Shown: one piece after another, positions 32,707-43,716 of the stretch | How positions within the stretch are numbered: position 1 is the stretch's first letter | How the letters are laid out: each line of letters begins with the position of its first letter | NCBI RefSeq assembly: GCF_003116815.1 | Contig: NZ_QDKQ01000052.1 | Coordinates: 1 to 64,000 of the forward strand | Direction of reading: 5' to 3' | Origin: Caulobacter endophyticus | GTDB taxonomy: Bacteria; Pseudomonadota; Alphaproteobacteria; Caulobacterales; Caulobacteraceae | DNA: 64,000 nucleotides | Made by a program: the position numbers and the translations under genes | Notes under the pieces: generated by a model | Databases searched by the model: none | What the model saw: the letters and a program-made list of their open reading frames with translations, nothing else | Told to the model about the DNA's origin: nothing

Positions 32707-33606
32707 ATGATCCCCTTCGTCCGCGAGATCGAGTTCGAGTACGGCCGCTGCGACCAGGTCTCGCCGCTGATCCGGCGGGTGATCGCCGACAACCCCGGCC
32801 CCTTCACCTACACCGGGACGGGGACCTACATCGTCGGGCGCGGAACCGTGGCGGTGATCGACCCCGGCCCCGACATTCCGGCGCACCTGGACGCGCTGCT
32901 GGCGGCGATCGACGGCGAGACCGTCAGCCATATCCTGGTGACCCACCACCACGCCGACCACTCTCCCCTCGCCGGCCCGCTGGCGCAGCGCACCGACGCG
33001 AAAATCTGGGGCAGGCCGGCGCCGACCGCCCTGGTCTCCGAGGAGACCAGCGTGCAGCTCGACGCCGAGGACGACGGCCATTTCCGGCCCGACATCGAGA
33101 TCGCCGACGGCGACGTCTTCGAAGGCCCCGGCTGGACGCTGGAGGCGATCACCACGCCGGGCCACACCTCCAACCACGTCTGCTTTGCGCTGAGGGAAGA
33201 GAACGCCCTGTTCAGCGGCGACCACGTGATGGGCTGGTCGACGACGGTGATCACCCCGCCCGACGGCGACATGGGCGACTATTTCGAAAGCCTGGCCAAG
33301 ATCCAGGCGCGGGACTTCCAGGCCCTGTGGCCGACCCACGGCTCGCCGGTGCGCGAGGTCGCCCCGTTCCTTTCGGCCTATGTCGACCACCGCCGGGCGC
33401 GGGAGGCCCAGGTGCTTGCGGCGCTGGCGAACGGCCCGGCGCGGATCAAGGCCATGGTGCCTGTGCTCTACGCGGCGGTGGACCCGCGCCTGCACCCGGC
33501 CGCGGCCCTGTCGATGCTGGCGCATCTGGTGCAACTGGTGCGGGAAGGTCGAGTGGTCTGCGACGGGCCGCCGGGGCTGGATAGCCAGTATCGGCTGGCG
33601 GGGTAG
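32707..33606 (+). CDS. MBL-fold metallo-hydrolase (LACTB2-like)
   Basis: The 299-residue protein has the metal motif THHHADH at residues 79-85, later ligands in TTPGHTSNHV and FSGDHVMGW, and a C-terminal winged-helix-like tail (AAALSMLAHLVQLVREGRVV). The layout matches the LACTB2 branch of metallo-beta-lactamase hydrolases; substrate unknown (nucleic acid or thioester hydrolysis are both known in the family). Proximity to a DUF442 protein recalls Blh-type sulfur enzymes, but this one lacks the DUF442 domain itself. Confidence 0.85.
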   Translation: MIPFVREIEFEYGRCDQVSPLIRRVIADNPGPFTYTGTGTYIVGRGTVAVIDPGPDIPAHLDALLAAIDGETVSHILVTHHHADHSPLAGPLAQRTDAKIWGRPAPTALVSEETSVQLDAEDDGHFRPDIEIADGDVFEGPGWTLEAITTPGHTSNHVCFALREENALFSGDHVMGWSTTVITPPDGDMGDYFESLAKIQARDFQALWPTHGSPVREVAPFLSAYVDHRRAREAQVLAALANGPARIKAMVPVLYAAVDPRLHPAAALSMLAHLVQLVREGRVVCDGPPGLDSQYRLAG

Positions 33607-33641
33607 GGCCCAGCCCTCCTCGCTCTCTCCTTGACTTGCTT

Positions 33642-33743
33642 CCCTCGCCCGTGTGGCGAGGGCCCAGCTGCGACCGCTCAGACCTCGGTCAGGCGAGAAA
33701 GGTCTGAGCCGCGGAACGATGGGTCCTGGGCACGAGGCCCAGG
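33642..33743. other. Three consecutive hairpins between convergent genes
   Basis: CCCTCGCC/GGCGAGGG (33642-33662), GCTCAGACC/GGTCTGAGC (33676-33709) and CCTGGGC/GCCCAGG (33725-33743) occur in the 160-base gap. None has a T-run, so factor-dependent termination or a structured element is possible. Confidence 0.4.
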
Positions 33744-33766
33744 AAAGCAAAGAAGGGAACCGCCCC

Positions 33767-35818
33767 CTACAGCCGCGCCTTGACGCTGGCCCGCACCGTC
33801 CGGGGCGCGCCGGGGAAGATCCACACCGGGCTGTAGGAGCTTTGAGCGTAGTGTTCGTCCAGGAGGTTGTCGACCTCCAGTCGAACGTCGATCTTCGGCG
33901 TCACGGCGTACTCGACCGCAGCCTTGGCCTTCCAGTAGGACGGCAAGATCAGGCCCGAGCCATCCAGCGCCCCGGCGCGGTCGCCCATGTAGCTCGCGCC
34001 GGCCGTCAGCTTCCAACGCTCGAAGGTCCCGATGGCGAAGACGGCGCCGGAGTGCTCGGGCACGTTCAGCACCGCGTCGGAGGCGAAGGCGGTGTCGTCG
34101 GCCTTCGCATCCGTCCAGGCGTAGTTGACCACCACGCGCCAGGCGGCGCTGACCTCGAACGAACCGTCGAACTCGACGCCCCGGCTGGTCAGCTGGCCGA
34201 CGGGCGCCAGGAAGCTGGCGTCGACCGGATCGTTGGCCAGGATGTTCTGCTTTTCGATGTCGAACAGGGCCAGGGCGAGATCCACGCCCGGCCACCGGCC
34301 CGACAGGCCCAGCTCCCAGCCCTTGCCCTTCTCGGGCGCGAAGCCCGTGCCGGTGCGGCCTGTGCCTGAGTTCAGCAGGAACGAACGCCCCCAGCTGGCG
34401 TGGGCGACCACGGCGTCGGTCAGCTGGTAGCGGGCGCCCAGGCGGTAGTCGACCGGCGAGCCCTCGCCGCGTCCGACCGCGCCGGTGCGATTGTTGCGCA
34501 CAGTCTGGCGGTAGTCGTCGACTCGCACCCCGGCCAGCAGGCTCAGGCGCTGCGTCGCCTGCCACAGGTCCTGGGCGTAGAGGGTGGTGACCCGGCGGGT
34601 CTCGCGGTTGTCGGTGAAGGGCAAGAGCGGCAGGGCCTGGCCGCCATAGACCGGGGCGTCGATCGAAATGGCGTGCGGCGCGTCGGCGGTCGGGTTCCGG
34701 CGCAGCAGGAACTCGCTGTAGTCGAGGGTGTAGCCCTTCACCCCGACATTGAGGTGGTGAGCGCCCAGGCGGCCGTCGAGCTCAATGCGGCCCGAGACGT
34801 CTTCCACCGCATAGTCCCGCTCGCGCCGCTGGCGCCACAGCTGGCGGCCGACCAGCCGCGACTGGTCGCTGGAAAAGCCGTGCATGTCGCCGGTGCGGTA
34901 GGCAAGCCCCGCCGTCAGCCGCCAGTCCGGCGAAAGCTCGTATTCGCCGGTCAGCTGGTGGCGCTCGTTGCGGAAGCGGGTCGTGCCGTCGCCCGGCTCG
35001 CCGAAGAAGCGCGAGCGCGGGATGGCCAAGGCGTCGCCGTTCACGGCCGGCACGCCGCGGTCGAACGGCGCGTCGAAGACGGTGAACTCGCCCACATAGG
35101 TCAGGCGCAGGGCGTCGGCAGGCCGCCAGGTCAAGGATGGAGCGATGGCGCGGCGGTGCAGGTCGACATGGTCGCGCCAGCCGTCGCTGCGCTCGTCGGC
35201 GATCACCAGCCGGGCGGCCAGGGTGTCGGACAGCGGCCCGGTGAAATCAAGCTCGCCACGGCGCAGGCCGAACGAGCCGACGGTGGCGGCCACGTGGCCG
35301 CCGCGCACGAACTGCGGGGTCTTGGAGACGATGTTGACGCGGCCGGCGGGATCGATATCGCCGAACAGGGCGCCGGCCGGGCCTTTCAGGATCTCGATGC
35401 GCTCGGCCGTGGCCGGATCGCGCGGCGGCGCCAGCCCCCGATTGGCCAGGAAGCCGTCGACATAATACTCGGCCCCGCCGTCGGGCGTGCCGAGAAAGCC
35501 GCGGATAGCGAGATTGTCGAGGAAGCCGCCGCGGTTGTTCTGTTGGGAGACGCCGCTGGTCAGTTCCAGGGCGTCGGCCAGGCGTCCGACGCCGACGGCG
35601 TCGAGCAGGTCGCGCTCGACCGAGCGGCTGGACGGCGAGGTGGCCTGGGTGATCTCGCCCGCGCCCAGGGTGACGTCGCGGGCCGCCCCGCGACGGCCCA
35701 GGATGACGATCTCGCCCACGGCGTGGGGTTCCGTCTCGGCGGCCGGGACGGTCTCCGGCGGCTCGGCGGCGGACAGGGCCAGCAGGCATGCGCTGACGCA
35801 GCTCCACGACAGGGGCAA
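33767..35818 (-). CDS. TonB-dependent siderophore receptor (FpvA/FhuA-like)
   Basis: The 683-residue receptor has a short signal peptide, an early strand GEIVILGRRG, the siderophore-type plug (ADALELTSGVSQQNNRGGF, NLAIRGF, EYYVDGFLANRG, IEILKGPAGALFGDIDPAGRVNIVSK) and a 22-strand barrel ending RTVRASVKARL with NLLDEHYAQSSYSPVWIFPGAPR typical of ferric-siderophore receptors. It should import a ferric siderophore. A Fur-like inverted repeat lies 16 bases upstream of the start. The signal peptide is brief; an upstream start is not available in frame. Confidence 0.9.
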   Translation of the reverse strand: MPLSWSCVSACLLALSAAEPPETVPAAETEPHAVGEIVILGRRGAARDVTLGAGEITQATSPSSRSVERDLLDAVGVGRLADALELTSGVSQQNNRGGFLDNLAIRGFLGTPDGGAEYYVDGFLANRGLAPPRDPATAERIEILKGPAGALFGDIDPAGRVNIVSKTPQFVRGGHVAATVGSFGLRRGELDFTGPLSDTLAARLVIADERSDGWRDHVDLHRRAIAPSLTWRPADALRLTYVGEFTVFDAPFDRGVPAVNGDALAIPRSRFFGEPGDGTTRFRNERHQLTGEYELSPDWRLTAGLAYRTGDMHGFSSDQSRLVGRQLWRQRRERDYAVEDVSGRIELDGRLGAHHLNVGVKGYTLDYSEFLLRRNPTADAPHAISIDAPVYGGQALPLLPFTDNRETRRVTTLYAQDLWQATQRLSLLAGVRVDDYRQTVRNNRTGAVGRGEGSPVDYRLGARYQLTDAVVAHASWGRSFLLNSGTGRTGTGFAPEKGKGWELGLSGRWPGVDLALALFDIEKQNILANDPVDASFLAPVGQLTSRGVEFDGSFEVSAAWRVVVNYAWTDAKADDTAFASDAVLNVPEHSGAVFAIGTFERWKLTAGASYMGDRAGALDGSGLILPSYWKAKAAVEYAVTPKIDVRLEVDNLLDEHYAQSSYSPVWIFPGAPRTVRASVKARL

Positions 35819-35833
35819 CAGATCAACTCTATT

Positions 35834-35848
35834 TGTAATGTTATTTCA
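35834..35848. promoter_or_regulatory. Candidate Fur-type box
   Basis: TGTAATG-T-TATTTCA is an AT-rich 7-1-7 inverted repeat (5 of 7 pairs match), unusual in this GC-rich DNA and placed just upstream of a siderophore receptor. It could repress both the receptor and the divergent DUF1624 gene. Confidence 0.4.
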
Positions 35849-35870
35849 TATCAGCTATGCCGCTGGCGTG

Positions 35871-37055
35871 ATGCTGTCAACCGCCCCTGTTTCCACCGCC
35901 CCGCCCACACCCTCCGCGGGCCGGATCGCCGCCATCGACGCCCTGCGCGGCCTGGTCATGCTGCTGATGATGGTCGACCATGTGCGGGAGTTCTTCTTCA
36001 TCCACGCCCAGGTTTCGGACCCGATGGACGTGGAGGCGACCGCCCCCGCCCTGTTCTTCACCCGGCTGGCCGCGCACCTGTGCGCGCCGGTGTTCGTGGC
36101 GCTGACCGGCCTTGCCGCCTGGCTCTATGGCCGCAAGGCCGGCGGGAACGATCCCGCCGCCATCGCCCGCGCCGCCTCGGGCTTCCTGTTCAAGCGGGGC
36201 CTGTTCCTGGTGTTCCTGGAGCTGACCTTCGTCAGCTTCGCCTGGAGCTTCGACCTGACGCCCAGGACATATTACCTGCAGGTGATCTGGGCGATCGGCC
36301 TGTCGATGATCGCGCTTTCGGCCCTCGTCCACCTGCCGCGCGCGGCGCTGGTCGCGGTCGGCCTCGTGATCGTGCTGGGCCACAACCTGCTCGATCCGAT
36401 CAGCATAGCCCAGGGCCAGCCTGGCCACGCCGTCTGGGCGATCCTGCACGACCGGGGCTTCCTCGACCTGCCGTGGGGCGCGCGGGTCCGGACATCGTAT
36501 CCGCTGCTGCCGTGGATCGGCGTGGCGGCCCTGGGTTTCGGCGTCGGGCCTTGGTTCGTCGCGACCTGGCGCGATCGCCGCAACCGGCTGCTGCTGACTA
36601 GCGTCGCGGCCCTGACGCTGCTGGTGATCCTGCGCAGCCTGAACGGCTATGGCGAGACGCCATGGGTCGCGGGCTCCAGCCCGATCCGCACGGTGATGAG
36701 CTGGCTGAACGTCACCAAGTACCCGCCCTCGGCCGACTTCCTGCTGCTGACCCTGGGCGTCGGCGCCCTCTTGCTGGCGGCGTTGGAAAAGGCGCCGGGA
36801 CGGCTCGTCTCGTGGCTGGCGGTGCTGGGCGGCGCGCCGCTGTTCTTCTACCTGATCCATCTCTACGGCCTGCACCTGCTGCAGTTGGCGGCGGTCACGG
36901 TGCTGGGTCCCAACCAGGGCGAGGTCTGGAGCGTGCCGGGCGTGGCCTGGATCTGGCTGCTGGCGGCGCTGGCGGCGGTTCCCTGCTGGTGGGCCTGCCG
37001 CTGGTTCGGCCCCGTCAAGCGGGCCAGCCGGCAGCCGTGGATGAAGTATCTCTGA
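35871..37055 (+). CDS. DUF1624 / heparan-alpha-glucosaminide N-acetyltransferase-like membrane protein
   Basis: The 394-residue membrane protein has about 10 spans. It opens RIAAIDALRGLVMLLMMVDHVREFFF, the HGSNAT-cat (PF07786) signature with the active-site His. Family members transfer acyl groups across or at the membrane. The start MLSTAP is chosen; an in-frame ATG at 35838 inside the Fur-like box is possible. Sharing a promoter region with a siderophore receptor might link it to envelope or siderophore modification, which is inference. Confidence 0.8.
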   Translation: MLSTAPVSTAPPTPSAGRIAAIDALRGLVMLLMMVDHVREFFFIHAQVSDPMDVEATAPALFFTRLAAHLCAPVFVALTGLAAWLYGRKAGGNDPAAIARAASGFLFKRGLFLVFLELTFVSFAWSFDLTPRTYYLQVIWAIGLSMIALSALVHLPRAALVAVGLVIVLGHNLLDPISIAQGQPGHAVWAILHDRGFLDLPWGARVRTSYPLLPWIGVAALGFGVGPWFVATWRDRRNRLLLTSVAALTLLVILRSLNGYGETPWVAGSSPIRTVMSWLNVTKYPPSADFLLLTLGVGALLLAALEKAPGRLVSWLAVLGGAPLFFYLIHLYGLHLLQLAAVTVLGPNQGEVWSVPGVAWIWLLAALAAVPCWWACRWFGPVKRASRQPWMKYL

Positions 37056-37164
37056 CCGCGCCCTTCCCCCTTGATGGAAATCCGTCCGGTACTCGACAGA
37101 ACGCCTGGCCCAAGTTGAAATGGCGGTTCGGCGTCTCCCCTCGCCGGCAGTATCACAGGACCCG

Positions 37165-38361
37165 ATGTTCACCAGCGACGAGACGGCCCGGCTGGCGGCC
37201 CTGCGCGAGTACGGCCTGGTCGACACCCCGCCCGAGGCGGCCTTCGACCGGATCACGGCCCTGGCCGCCGAGCTGTTCGACACCCCGATCGCCGCCGTCA
37301 CCCTGATCGACGCCGACCGACAGTGGATCAAGTCGATCGTCGGGCTGGAGCCGGGCGGCACGCCGCGCGATGACGCCTTCTGCCACTACACCATCGAGTC
37401 CGACGAGGTGATGGAGGTGCTTGACCCCGAGGGCGACGACCGCTTCCGCGACAATCCCTTCGTCACCGACGATCCCAACATCCGCTTCTATGCCGGCGCA
37501 CCGCTGCGGCTGCAGAGCGGCCATCGGCTGGGCGCGCTGTGCGTCATAGACAAGCGCCAGCGTCCGCCGCTGACCGACGAGGAAAAGCGCCGGCTGAAGG
37601 CCCTGGCCCAGATCGTGGTCACCGAGATGGACCTGCGGCTGCTCAACGCCCGCAACGAACTGCTGACCCGGCGGGCCGAAGCGGCCACCGAGGCCAAGAG
37701 CGAGTTCCTGGCCAACATGACCCACGAGCTGCGCACGCCCCTGACCAGCGTGATCGGCTTCAACGGCCTGCTGGCCGCCTCGCCCAACCTGCCCGAGCGC
37801 GAGCGGATGCTGGCGACCAAGGCCAAGTCGGCCGGCGAGAAGCTGCTGACCATCGTCAACGACGTGCTGGACCTGGCGCGGCTGGAAGCCGGCGTGATCA
37901 GCGAGACCGAAGAGCCGATCGACGTGGCCGAGGTGGCGCGTTCGGCCGTCGAGCTGTTCGCCGAGCGGGCGCAGACCAAGGAGATCGGCCTGACCGCCGA
38001 GATCGCGAGCGCCCTGCCGACGGTGCGCGGCGACGCCTCGCGCCTGCGCCAGATCCTGGTCAACCTGCTGGGCAACGCCCTGAAGTTCACTGAACTGGGC
38101 CAGATCTCCCTGCGCATTGCGGCAAGCGACGGACAGCTGGTCATGACCGTCACCGACACCGGCGTGGGCGTTCCCGCCGATCAGTTGGAGCGGATCTTCG
38201 AGCGCTTCGAGCAGGCGCCGGGCGCGGCCAGCCGCTTCGGCGGCACGGGCCTGGGCCTGGCGATCTCGCGCCGGCTGGCGCGGCAGATGGGCGGCGATAT
38301 CACCGTCAGGAGCCAGGTCGGCGAAGGCTCGGTGTTTACCGTGACCCTGCCCGGAAGCTGA
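37165..38361 (+). CDS. GAF-domain sensor histidine kinase (orphan)
   Basis: The 398-residue cytoplasmic kinase has a GAF domain (about residues 20-160; AVTLIDADRQWIKSIVG, YAGAPLRLQSGHRLGALCVID), the phospho-acceptor His190 in FLANMTHELRTPL, and a HATPase domain with VNLLGNALKFT, DTGVGVP and [10 protein letters not shown]. No transmembrane region and no receiver. No response regulator is adjacent, so it is an orphan kinase. AGGA precedes ATG 37165. Confidence 0.9.
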   Translation: MFTSDETARLAALREYGLVDTPPEAAFDRITALAAELFDTPIAAVTLIDADRQWIKSIVGLEPGGTPRDDAFCHYTIESDEVMEVLDPEGDDRFRDNPFVTDDPNIRFYAGAPLRLQSGHRLGALCVIDKRQRPPLTDEEKRRLKALAQIVVTEMDLRLLNARNELLTRRAEAATEAKSEFLANMTHELRTPLTSVIGFNGLLAASPNLPERERMLATKAKSAGEKLLTIVNDVLDLARLEAGVISETEEPIDVAEVARSAVELFAERAQTKEIGLTAEIASALPTVRGDASRLRQILVNLLGNALKFTELGQISLRIAASDGQLVMTVTDTGVGVPADQLERIFERFEQAPGAASRFGGTGLGLAISRRLARQMGGDITVRSQVGEGSVFTVTLPGS

Positions 38362-38464
38362 CCCAAGGGGCCAACAACTTTACATAGAACGAAAACCGCT
38401 GCTCCATGCTCCTGAGGGGGGCGCTGACGATGGCCGGCTGCTCGATTGTCCAGGGAGAGCGGCC

Positions 38465-38941
38465 GTGCTGGCGAACGGAACCCAGATCGCGATCAGCGCG
38501 ACGGAAACGAAGTCCATCGAAGACTTGCGAGCTGGCGACACGATTTGGGCGGCAGGACTTGGCCGGGACTGGAAAGCCGCCACCGTCCAGTTTTCCAGCG
38601 GGACGGGACCCGACTCGGCGTTCCAGGCCGTGCAGTGCATCCTCGACGGCGGCCGCGAGCTGATCTGCGTTCGACGTCAGAAGCTTCTCACCACGAGGGG
38701 GCTGCTGAGCACGGAAAATATCTGGCCCGGCGACAAGCTGATCCAGGCCGACGGCCAGACCGTCCAGATCGTCGCCTTGGCCCTAGGGACGTCCACTCGG
38801 GGAGAACACGCCGTCGCGACCTCGACCAGGCCGACTTCGAATCCAGAGGGACACCTGATCGTCGCGCAAGGCGTCATCGTTGCTGACTACATGCTCAGCG
38901 TCGGCTCTTGGTCGGCGCACCAGGAGGCGCCGGTCTCCTAG
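38465..38941 (+). CDS. Stand-alone degenerate Hint (Hedgehog/intein fold) protein
   Basis: The 158-residue product reads MLANGTQIAIS..SIEDLRAGDTIWA (intein block A pattern C-x3-G-T..IEDL-GD), then RQKLLTTRGLLSTENIWPGDKLI (block B) and GHLIVAQGVIVADY (blocks F/G, normally HN). The position of the catalytic Cys1 is the initiator Met, the block B His is Gln, and the terminal His-Asn is Ala-Asp. Self-splicing or cleavage is therefore unlikely. GGGAG lies 7 bases before the GTG start, fixing the start. No signal peptide. Function unknown; it is convergent with a GMC oxidoreductase. Confidence 0.6.
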   Translation: MLANGTQIAISATETKSIEDLRAGDTIWAAGLGRDWKAATVQFSSGTGPDSAFQAVQCILDGGRELICVRRQKLLTTRGLLSTENIWPGDKLIQADGQTVQIVALALGTSTRGEHAVATSTRPTSNPEGHLIVAQGVIVADYMLSVGSWSAHQEAPVS

Positions 38942-39000
38942 GTCGACGAGATCGCCTCGGCCCAGCCGCCTGAAACCTGTTCGCTGCGCAGGAAGGATCG

Positions 39001-40479
39001 CTAAGGCGACCCCATCCGGCCCATCAGGTGCTCGGCCAGCCGGATCGACAGGGTGATGATCGTGAAGGTCGGGTTGGAAATCCCCGTCGAGGCGAACACC
39101 GACGAGCCGGCGACATAGAGATTGTCGAGGCCATGGACCTTGAGGTTGGCGTCGACCACCCCCTGCGTCGGGTCGGCCGACATGCGAGTGGTGCCGATGT
39201 GGTGGCCGTTGACGGTCAGCCCTTCCTTCACGCTGGCCCAGGACTGGCAATAGACGTCGGCGCCCAGCTCGCCCACGGCGGTTTTGAACAGCTGGGTCGT
39301 CTGGTTGTAGGTCGCCTCGTCGCGGTCGCTGAGCAGCCAGGTGATGTGGGTCTGGCGCTGGCCGAACACCGGGTCGACCGTGTCGGCCAGGGTGACCCGG
39401 CTGTCGGGATTGGGGGCCATCTCGAAATAGTACTGGCCGTAGTTGGCCCAGAACCAGCAGTTGCCGATGCCCAGGCGCTTCTGCTCGTCGGCCGTGGGCG
39501 AGAAGCGGCCCGACACCCGCACGCCATTCTCGTCCTGCCAGGCGACGGGACGGTTGCCCACCAGGGCCTGGCCGCCCATGAGCCGGGTCTGGGGATCGGT
39601 GAGATAGGAGCCGCCGACGCCGATCACCTGGCCGTTCGACAGCGGGTGGCACATGAAATAGCGCCCGACCTGGTCGTGGTCGTTGCCGACGTCGGAAAGC
39701 AGCAGCTGACGGGCGTTCTCGACCGCGCCGCACGCCAGCACCACCATGTCGGCCTTGATGGTGAACTCGGTGGCCTTCCTGGGCGGACTGGCGCCGTCCA
39801 TGCTGGCGACCTTCAGGCCGCGCACACTGCCCTGGTCCTGGTCGATTTCGAGCAGGGTGGCGTTGACGATCACGTCGGCGTCGCTGTCGCCGATCGTCAC
39901 CCCGTCGAACGTGCGAGTGGCGAAGTTCAGGTAGTTCTTGCCGAGATACTGGTAGATCGTGGTGTCGAAGCCGGTCAGCTCGGGGACCTCGGCGTCGAGG
40001 ATCGCGGCCCAGGTCTGCGGGCTGAAGTCGTCGCCATGCAGCAGGCACAGCTGCGCGGCCTTGGCGTAGTAGGGCTCCAGCTCGGCGCGATCGATCGGCC
40101 AGCCGGGGAAGCCCGGCCGGGCCTCGAAGTCGATGGGATCGAGGGGCCGCGACTGCCCTCCCCAGTGAGCCGAGGTTCCGCCGAACATCCGCTCGCGCTC
40201 CCACGGGCCGCCCGCGCGGTTGTAGGGCCGGATCAGGAAGTCGGGCTCGGTCTCGGCGAACTGGCCGTCGGCCTTGCCGGCGTACAGCAGGCTCTTGGCC
40301 GGCCAGGTCGGATCCAGGGCGCCGCCGGGGCTATCGGGGCCGCCCTCTATCAGCGTGACCTTCACCCCCGCCTTCTGCAACAGCCAGGCGGCCGTGATCC
40401 CGGCCGGGCCGGAACCGACGATACAGACCTGCGTGGCGATCACCGCGCCGTCGGCGATGTCCTTGCCATTGCGGAGCAT
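39001..40479 (-). CDS. GMC-family FAD oxidoreductase
   Basis: The 492-residue flavoenzyme has the ADP-binding loop VCIVGSGPAGITAAWLLQ, ERMFGGTSAHWGGQSRPL (GMC substrate-cap region), and the C-terminal active site GHHIGTTRMS ... STGISNPTFTII carrying the catalytic His/Asn pair. This is the glucose/choline dehydrogenase superfamily branch close to fructose and gluconate dehydrogenase flavoprotein subunits. No signal peptide or partner subunits are seen. Substrate not determined. Confidence 0.88.
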   Translation of the reverse strand: MLRNGKDIADGAVIATQVCIVGSGPAGITAAWLLQKAGVKVTLIEGGPDSPGGALDPTWPAKSLLYAGKADGQFAETEPDFLIRPYNRAGGPWERERMFGGTSAHWGGQSRPLDPIDFEARPGFPGWPIDRAELEPYYAKAAQLCLLHGDDFSPQTWAAILDAEVPELTGFDTTIYQYLGKNYLNFATRTFDGVTIGDSDADVIVNATLLEIDQDQGSVRGLKVASMDGASPPRKATEFTIKADMVVLACGAVENARQLLLSDVGNDHDQVGRYFMCHPLSNGQVIGVGGSYLTDPQTRLMGGQALVGNRPVAWQDENGVRVSGRFSPTADEQKRLGIGNCWFWANYGQYYFEMAPNPDSRVTLADTVDPVFGQRQTHITWLLSDRDEATYNQTTQLFKTAVGELGADVYCQSWASVKEGLTVNGHHIGTTRMSADPTQGVVDANLKVHGLDNLYVAGSSVFASTGISNPTFTIITLSIRLAEHLMGRMGSP

Positions 40480-40571
40480 GAGAGCCTCCCCCGTTCACTC
40501 CCATGCAACTTGCGGCACAAAACGCCCAAAGGTTGTATCAAATCACACACCCGGATGGGTGGACCTGCGAT

Positions 40572-43454
<2,883 letters not shown>

Positions 43455-43716
43455 CGAAACCGCTCTCCCGCGTCCTGCTTATCGTTGTTCAGGAGAGGCT
43501 AGCCGCGCCCGCCGGGCGGCGCAACGCATGGCGCGCCCCAGGCGAGCAAAGGTTTCCCCGCCGACTTTGCGCGCATCTGCACGGAGGCGTAGAGTGCGCG
43601 CCTGTATACACGGCCGCGCTGATCGGCCGCACGGTCCGTTCACTCCCAGAACGACGTTTTGCGGTTAGCTTCAGCACGGCCTGGTTCGCTCCAGGTGCGG
43701 GACGGGGTGCACGGCC

